A stretch of 19,324 nt of DNA from an uncultured Lachnospiraceae bacterium. GTDB taxonomy: Bacteria > Bacillota_A > Clostridia > Lachnospirales > Lachnospiraceae. The stretch lies in the NCBI GenBank assembly GCA_910585655.1, contig CAJUFW010000050.1:1-19324 (forward strand), written 5' to 3'. A program made the translations under genes and the position numbers. This document shows, piece after piece, positions 15,110 to 19,324 of this stretch; positions within the stretch are counted from its first letter, which is position 1; each line of letters starts with the position of its first letter. Under the pieces are notes generated by a model. It was given only the letters and a program-made list of their open reading frames with translations. It searched no databases and was not told the origin of the DNA.

Positions 15110-16387
15110 ATGACACCACAGGGAAAACAGGTTTTGGGAATCATTGCAGAATACAATCCGTTCCACAACGGACATCTTTACCATATCCAGGAAGCAAAGC
15201 GTCTTTCCGGCTGTGACTATCTGATTGTGGTAATGAGCGGGGATTATGTACAGCGTGGAACCCCTGCACTTTTGGATAAATACGCCCGTACCAGGTTTGC
15301 ACTGGAAGCAGGAGCTGACGCCGTGCTGGAACTGCCTGTCGCCTTAGCCTGCGGCAGCGCGGAATTCTTTGCCAAAGGGGCTGTCGGACTACTGCATCGG
15401 TTGGGAATCGTAGATACTCTTTGCTTTGGCTGTGAGGACGCCGACCTATCCTCTTTACAGCAAATAGCAGAGCTGTTTGCCAAAGAAGAGCCGCCTGCCT
15501 ACAAGGAAACTCTTGCCAGGCTGCTTCGTATGGGAAAGGGCTATCCGGCTGCCAGATACGAGGCGCTCCTTGGTCTTGTCCCTGTAAAAACGGCAGATCT
15601 TTTGGCAAAGCCGAACAACCTGTTAGCAATCGAATATCTTAGGGCGCTTTCCTTTTTTTCCTCTTCCATCCAGCCGTTGCCGCTAAAGCGAGAGGGAAGC
15701 GGCTACCACGATACGGCGCTAGCTGCTGCTACGTTTCCCTCCGCTACAGCTCTTAGAAGGCAGATTTTTTCCGCTCTCCCGCCAAAAAATTCCCTTCGTT
15801 CTCTGAAACCGTACCTTCCGGATTTTGTATACGATTATCTTCAGACGAGCTTTTTCCCGCTTCAAGAAGAGGATTTTTCCTCTGTACTTTTTTACGCCCT
15901 GCAATCTGTACAGAAAAAGACTACCAAACAGGAACAGCTTGTTTTCTTGTCCTCCTTTCAGGATCTTTCTCCTGATTTAGCCGGACGGATCCATTCCTCG
16001 CTCCACCGTTCCTTTTCCTTCTCCTCCCTGGTCAGGCAGCTTTCCTCCCGTAACTATACCACTGCCAGAATCCGCCGCGCTCTGCTCCATCTGATGCTTG
16101 GCATAACGGTTCAGGATATGGATCTGTTTCGTTCCTGCGACTATGCTCCTTATGCCAGGCTTTTAGGCATGAAAAAAGAATCCGGGCAGCTCTTCCGATC
16201 CATATCGGAAGAACGCCGGATTCCCGTGATTGCAAAGGCAGCGGACGCCAAGCGTCTTCTAACCGAGGAAGCGCTTTATCTGTTCGAGCAGGATATCGCC
16301 GCCGCCGAACTATACAATCAAATGGTATTCTGCCGCTATCAAGCGACGATTCCAAGCGATTATTACTACCCGTTTCTGGCGCTTTAA
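15110..16387 (+). CDS. tmcAL: tRNA(Met) cytidine acetate ligase TmcAL (YlbM)
   Basis: This 425-residue protein starts with the nucleotidyltransferase-like signature GIIAEYNPFHNGH (10-22, containing the HxGH-type motif), followed by VVMSGDYVQRG (41-50) and LAKPNNLLAIEYLRAL, all characteristic of YlbM/TmcAL. The enzyme activates acetate with ATP and acetylates C34 of elongator tRNA-Met (ac4C), acting in the cytoplasm without acetyl-CoA. GGAGGG precedes the ATG. It is divergent from pta-ackA, whose products are acetate and ATP, and near DUF177-rpmF, which matches the ylbM-ylbN-rpmF order of Bacillus with pta-ackA in between. It converges on mltG with a 24-bp gap and no strong terminator. Confidence 0.93.
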   Translation: MTPQGKQVLGIIAEYNPFHNGHLYHIQEAKRLSGCDYLIVVMSGDYVQRGTPALLDKYARTRFALEAGADAVLELPVALACGSAEFFAKGAVGLLHRLGIVDTLCFGCEDADLSSLQQIAELFAKEEPPAYKETLARLLRMGKGYPAARYEALLGLVPVKTADLLAKPNNLLAIEYLRALSFFSSSIQPLPLKREGSGYHDTALAAATFPSATALRRQIFSALPPKNSLRSLKPYLPDFVYDYLQTSFFPLQEEDFSSVLFYALQSVQKKTTKQEQLVFLSSFQDLSPDLAGRIHSSLHRSFSFSSLVRQLSSRNYTTARIRRALLHLMLGITVQDMDLFRSCDYAPYARLLGMKKESGQLFRSISEERRIPVIAKAADAKRLLTEEALYLFEQDIAAAELYNQMVFCRYQATIPSDYYYPFLAL

Positions 16388-16411
16388 ATCCGAATGGAGG
16401 GCTGTCTTTGC

Positions 16412-17476
16412 TTATTCCTGACGGATTCGGGTATCTAAATGCTCCTCATAGGTCTCTGTAAAAATATGATTGCCAACGGTTTCGTCGTCTGTATGGTAAA
16501 AGAGCCAGCTATGGTGTTCCGGTTTTGCCGCTGCTTCTAAGGAAGCCGCACCCGGACAGCAGATCGGTCCCTTTGGAAGCCCTTCGTACACATAGGTATT
16601 ATATGGATTGTCCACCTCCAAATCCGTATACAGTACCTGGTTGACATCATATCTTCCCTCTGTAATCACATATAGCACCGTCGGACACATCTGCAGTTTC
16701 ATCTGCTGATTCAAACGGTTATAAATTACTCCGGCAATCGTCGGTCGCTCCTCGGCAAGCTTGGCTTCCCGTTCTACAATAGAAGCCATTGTCACCAGCT
16801 CGTACAGGGAATAACCGTCGGATAACGTATTTTTCTCTTCTAACAAAGACAAATGCGACTGGAAACCTGCCAGCATTTTTTCTACAATCACCTCTGCCCC
16901 GTCGCCGACATAAATCTCATACGTATCCGGGAATAAAAATCCCTGCAACGCATAATTCCCTTCCCCCGCCGGAATCTCGGAAAGAAACGAAAACTCATAG
17001 TCTAAGCGGTCGGCGGCAGCATAAAACTCTTCTGCCAGGCAAAGCCCCTCTTGTTCAAGGCGCTGACCGATCATTTCTACCGAGTATCCCTCCGGTATCG
17101 TAAAGCGTACCGTTTCCCGACCTCCGCCGACCGGCGCCTGGCTCATTATCTCCATCATATCCGTTAAGCTCATACCAGGATTTAACTCATAAGTGCCGGG
17201 CTGAAACATCCCCAGATAGCCGCTTTCTATCGCCTTTAAATAAAACGCATACGGAAACCGTACCAATCCGGCGTCTTTTAAAATTCCCGCAATATCCTGA
17301 AGCCCGTTTCCTTCTTTAATCGTAACACTGATGGTCTTTCCTTCCTGCAGTGCCGTCTTCTTCGTATATTCTTTATAAAAAGAATAGCCGAAATAAATGG
17401 CAACCGCCAACAGCCCAATGATCATCCATTCCACTACAATCAATACAATCTTTTTTCTTTTTCCGGTTTCTTCCAT
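16412..17476 (-). CDS. mltG: Endolytic transglycosylase MltG (YceG)
   Basis: This 354-residue protein has an N-terminal membrane anchor (about 9-32), a LysM-like segment (48-110) and the YceG catalytic domain with IPEGYSVEMIGQRL (127-140), FLFPDTYEI (180-188), TMASIVEREA (229-238), AGVIYNRL (248-255) and LPKGPICCPGAASLEAA. E235 in ASIVERE is the likely catalytic glutamate. MltG cuts nascent glycan strands near the membrane and so helps set chain length, complementing the SEDS-PBP synthase at the other end of the window. The usual DPTV stretch reads CPTV here (C264). It is a single gene between convergent tmcAL and divergent ylbJ, with AGGGGG about 10 bases before its ATG. Confidence 0.93.
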   Translation of the reverse strand: MEETGKRKKIVLIVVEWMIIGLLAVAIYFGYSFYKEYTKKTALQEGKTISVTIKEGNGLQDIAGILKDAGLVRFPYAFYLKAIESGYLGMFQPGTYELNPGMSLTDMMEIMSQAPVGGGRETVRFTIPEGYSVEMIGQRLEQEGLCLAEEFYAAADRLDYEFSFLSEIPAGEGNYALQGFLFPDTYEIYVGDGAEVIVEKMLAGFQSHLSLLEEKNTLSDGYSLYELVTMASIVEREAKLAEERPTIAGVIYNRLNQQMKLQMCPTVLYVITEGRYDVNQVLYTDLEVDNPYNTYVYEGLPKGPICCPGAASLEAAAKPEHHSWLFYHTDDETVGNHIFTETYEEHLDTRIRQE

Positions 17477-17563
17477 GGAATCTTATCCCCCTCTTATCAT
17501 ATCCTCCCGGCTGCTGCATATCTTGTACTAAAGCTATGTAATGGTCTATCTGGGGAGGACGTT

Positions 17564-18493
17564 ATGACACTTTTTCTGATCCTGTTGCTCGCTCTGCTGC
17601 TCTTATTTCCAACAGCCTGCTTAGAGGGAGCCAGAAGCGGGCTGCTGCTTTGGTTCCACACTGTTTTACCTACCTTGTTTCCCTTTCTTTTTGTCTCTTC
17701 TATGCTGCTGGCAACGGGAGCTGCTCATACCGTCAGCCGCCTGTTAAAGCCAATCCTCGCCCCGATCTTTCGCGTATCGACAGACTGCTGTTATGCCATT
17801 TTGATCGGCTTAGTCTCCGGTTATCCGCTGGGTGCGAAAACCTGCGCCGAACTGGTACAAGACGGCAGTATTTCCAGACAGGAAGGACAATATTTGCTTT
17901 GCTTTTGCAACAACGCCAGCCCTATGTTTCTTATCAGCTTTATCGGAAGCAGCCTGTTAGGGCTTCCTCATCGAAGTTGTCTCCTGTTTTGGCTCGTTGT
18001 GATCGTATCGGCATTTTTTACAGGAATACTTTACCGTCTTTTTTCCAAGTACTCTGCGCCGCAAAACCACTATTCGCTCTATGCGGCTGGAAAAAGCGTC
18101 GATTCCATCGCCGATTCGCCTTTAGAATATGCCCTGGAAACCGCTATCCAGACCATCGTCAAGGTCGGCGGCTATATCATTCTGTTCGGTATCCTCGGGC
18201 ATTTGATCACTCGTCTGTCTCTTCCTTTTCCCTTGCTACAGGGAATGCTTGCAGGAGTTTTAGAAATCACCACCGGCAGCAGCGCGATTGCTGCACTCTC
18301 TCTTCCGTCTGCCTTAAAAACAGCCCTGATCTGTGCCGTTACTGCTTTTGGCGGTCTTTCTAGTGTCTTACAGACCAAAAGCGTTCTGGGCAGTTCGGGA
18401 CTGTCTGTCGCTACCTACCTGTATACCAAAGTGCTGCACGCGCTTTTAGCAGCAGCCCTTTCCGGTATCCTGCTTTTATTCAATGTGTTTTAA
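17564..18493 (+). CDS. ylbJ: YlbJ-like sporulation integral membrane protein
   Basis: This 309-residue polytopic protein has two conserved YlbJ features: SGYPLGAK (85-92) and CFCNNASPMF (113-122) in a nucleoside-recognition-type membrane domain, with hydrophobic segments at 1-16, 27-52, 78-90, 118-158 and in the C-terminal third. Bacillus YlbJ is required for normal spore formation and is made in the mother cell, so this gene suggests the organism sporulates. It is shorter than Bacillus YlbJ (about 400 residues). GGGGAGGAC precedes the ATG. Its last 18 bp overlap the 3' end of the convergent coiled-coil gene. Confidence 0.85.
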   Translation: MTLFLILLLALLLLFPTACLEGARSGLLLWFHTVLPTLFPFLFVSSMLLATGAAHTVSRLLKPILAPIFRVSTDCCYAILIGLVSGYPLGAKTCAELVQDGSISRQEGQYLLCFCNNASPMFLISFIGSSLLGLPHRSCLLFWLVVIVSAFFTGILYRLFSKYSAPQNHYSLYAAGKSVDSIADSPLEYALETAIQTIVKVGGYIILFGILGHLITRLSLPFPLLQGMLAGVLEITTGSSAIAALSLPSALKTALICAVTAFGGLSSVLQTKSVLGSSGLSVATYLYTKVLHALLAAALSGILLLFNVF

Positions 18494-19177
18494 AAAAGCA
18501 TTTTCTTCTATGTTATATACCTCTTCGTCGTCATACTCTTCATCCGGATAGGATTCTGATTCCGACGCACCCGCCTCCCCCTGCTCTGGCTGGCGGTCCT
18601 GCGTGGCAGCCGCCTCCTGCGCTGGCTGACCATATAACTCGGCAACCAGCTCGTTACGATTGCTTGAGAGTACCTGTAAGTTTCCGTGCAAAGTCTCTAC
18701 CAGATTTTCACAACGGCTTCTGGTACTTTCAAAGGCATGTCCGATCACCTTTTCTACTTCTCCTAACATCTGTTCGGCATAGATCAACGCATTGGTACGA
18801 ATTTCGTTCGCGTCCTGGTTTGCTCCCTGCACAATCCGGTTTGCTTCCTCCTGCGCCTGGAGAACCACCTCATTCGCGCGGTCATATGCCTGCTGCATAA
18901 TTTCACTCTCATTGATCAGACTGTCCGTCCGCAGTCTTGCTTCTTCTGTAATTGCTTCTGCCTGTTTTTCCGCATCTGCCAGAATCGTGTCCCGATTGGC
19001 AATAATCTTTTGATATCGCTTAATTTCATCTGGAGTACGGAGCTTTAGCTCATCCAGCAGGTCATACAGCTCATCCTTCGGTACAATTACCCTAGAGGAT
19101 GAAAACTGCTTTGGCTTACAGCTTTCCACAAAGTCATAAATATCCTCTATAATCTGTTCAATCCTGCTTGTACCCAT
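18476..19177 (-). CDS. Coiled-coil protein with acidic tail (uncharacterised, often misnamed ATPase)
   Basis: This 233-residue protein has a short helical N-terminus (1-45), a long alanine- and glutamate-rich coiled coil (about 52-140, ADAEKQAEAITEEA and QAQEEANRIVQGAN) and, after residue 183, a low-complexity strongly acidic tail with EEYDDEEVYNIEEN. The coiled-coil region resembles DivIVA-like and V-type ATPase subunit H-like proteins, which is why such Clostridia genes carry ATPase names; no nucleotide-binding motif is present. A polar or cell-cycle scaffold is possible but unproven. The ATG at 19177 has AGGAG at workable spacing. Confidence 0.8.
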   Translation of the reverse strand: MGTSRIEQIIEDIYDFVESCKPKQFSSSRVIVPKDELYDLLDELKLRTPDEIKRYQKIIANRDTILADAEKQAEAITEEARLRTDSLINESEIMQQAYDRANEVVLQAQEEANRIVQGANQDANEIRTNALIYAEQMLGEVEKVIGHAFESTRSRCENLVETLHGNLQVLSSNRNELVAELYGQPAQEAAATQDRQPEQGEAGASESESYPDEEYDDEEVYNIEENAFLKHIE

Positions 19178-19240
19178 CGTCCCAACACTCCTATTCTTTC
19201 TCTATTCCTCATGCTATCGTCCCAACTGCCTTCTTCTTAT

Positions 19241-19310
19241 ATCATAGGAAAGTTCTCCGAACTTCCCTATTTTTCATATGATAGGAAAGTTCTCCGAACT
19301 TCCCTATCAT
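19241..19310. repeat. Two tandem hairpin repeats in the right-edge intergenic region
   Basis: ATAGGAAAGTTC-TCC-GAACTTCCCTAT occurs at 19244-19270 and again, extended to a 15-bp stem with ATGATAGG/CCTATCAT, at 19278-19310, 37 bp apart. Each stem has one A-C mismatch. Copy 1 is followed on the plus strand by TTTTTC, but no plus gene ends here, so it is not an obvious terminator. The bases 19311-19324, read on the minus strand as GGAGGGCTTTTTGT, could be the end of a terminator of the next gene, cut by the window edge. The rest of 19178-19240 shows no other feature. Confidence 0.82.
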
Positions 19311-19324
19311 ACAAAAAGCCCTCC

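Noticed and set aside
16380..16435. Possible terminator between tmcAL and mltG (CCGAAT/ATTCGG)
   Set aside because: Six-base stem, about 30-base loop, no T tract.
19176..19226. 11-bp direct repeat ATCGTCCCAAC, one copy over the start of the coiled-coil gene
   Set aside because: Two short copies with nothing similar between; could be chance, and no function suggests itself.
1..19324. CRISPR array, tRNA, rRNA, prophage or plasmid genes
   Set aside because: No spaced direct-repeat array, no tRNA arm pattern and no such protein families were seen; the repeat array at 5336-5594 has no unique spacers of CRISPR type.

Overview
The window reads as chromosomal DNA from an anaerobic, spore-forming, acetate-producing Clostridia bacterium, most likely Lachnospiraceae or a close relative. 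The grounds are the protein families (U32/DUF3656 peptidase, CmpB-type membrane protein, DUF177-rpmF, pta-ackA, TmcAL, YlbJ), strong AGGAGG-type ribosome binding sites, TTGACA/TATAAT promoters, moderate GC, and linkage of ylbJ, ylbM (tmcAL), ylbN (DUF177) and rpmF as in Bacillus. The taxonomic call is inference. The window is dense core genome, with accessory DNA only at the edges and in one intergenic gap.

Left half (minus strand, 10562 down to 47): one probable eight-gene operon. It runs from a TTGACA-17-TATGAT promoter (10534-10562) through a CmpB/DUF1113 membrane protein, cardiolipin synthase, a small zinc-ribbon/HTH protein resembling YvyF, ruvA (ATGA overlap), ruvB, zapA, a U32 peptidase and a 917-residue fusion of a SEDS glycosyltransferase (FtsW/RodA) with a class B penicillin-binding protein. 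It ends at an intrinsic terminator (47-81). The theme is envelope growth and division plus Holliday junction processing. Two elements interrupt it. A 2.5-copy tandem array of ~106-109 bp palindromic units fills the zapA-U32 gap (5336-5594). The 5' end of a group II intron (1-45) begins one base after the terminator's T run.

Middle (10586-14974): a plus-strand YprB-like 3'-5' exonuclease gene with its own promoter converges on DUF177-rpmF across a bidirectional terminator. DUF177-rpmF has a near-consensus promoter whose spacer holds a perfect 14-bp palindrome, a likely operator. Upstream lie ackA and pta, transcribed as pta-ackA from their own promoter; they make ATP and acetate from acetyl-CoA.

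Right half (15040-19324): tmcAL, whose enzyme uses acetate and ATP to make ac4C in tRNA-Met, is divergent from pta-ackA. Then come mltG (minus), ylbJ (plus) and a coiled-coil protein with an acidic tail (minus) whose 3' end overlaps ylbJ by 18 bp. The right edge carries two tandem ~30-bp hairpins.

No tRNA, rRNA, CRISPR array, prophage gene or complete insertion sequence was seen. The candidates for something undescribed are the palindromic array, the terminator-associated intron, the SEDS-PBP fusion and the operator in the DUF177-rpmF promoter.
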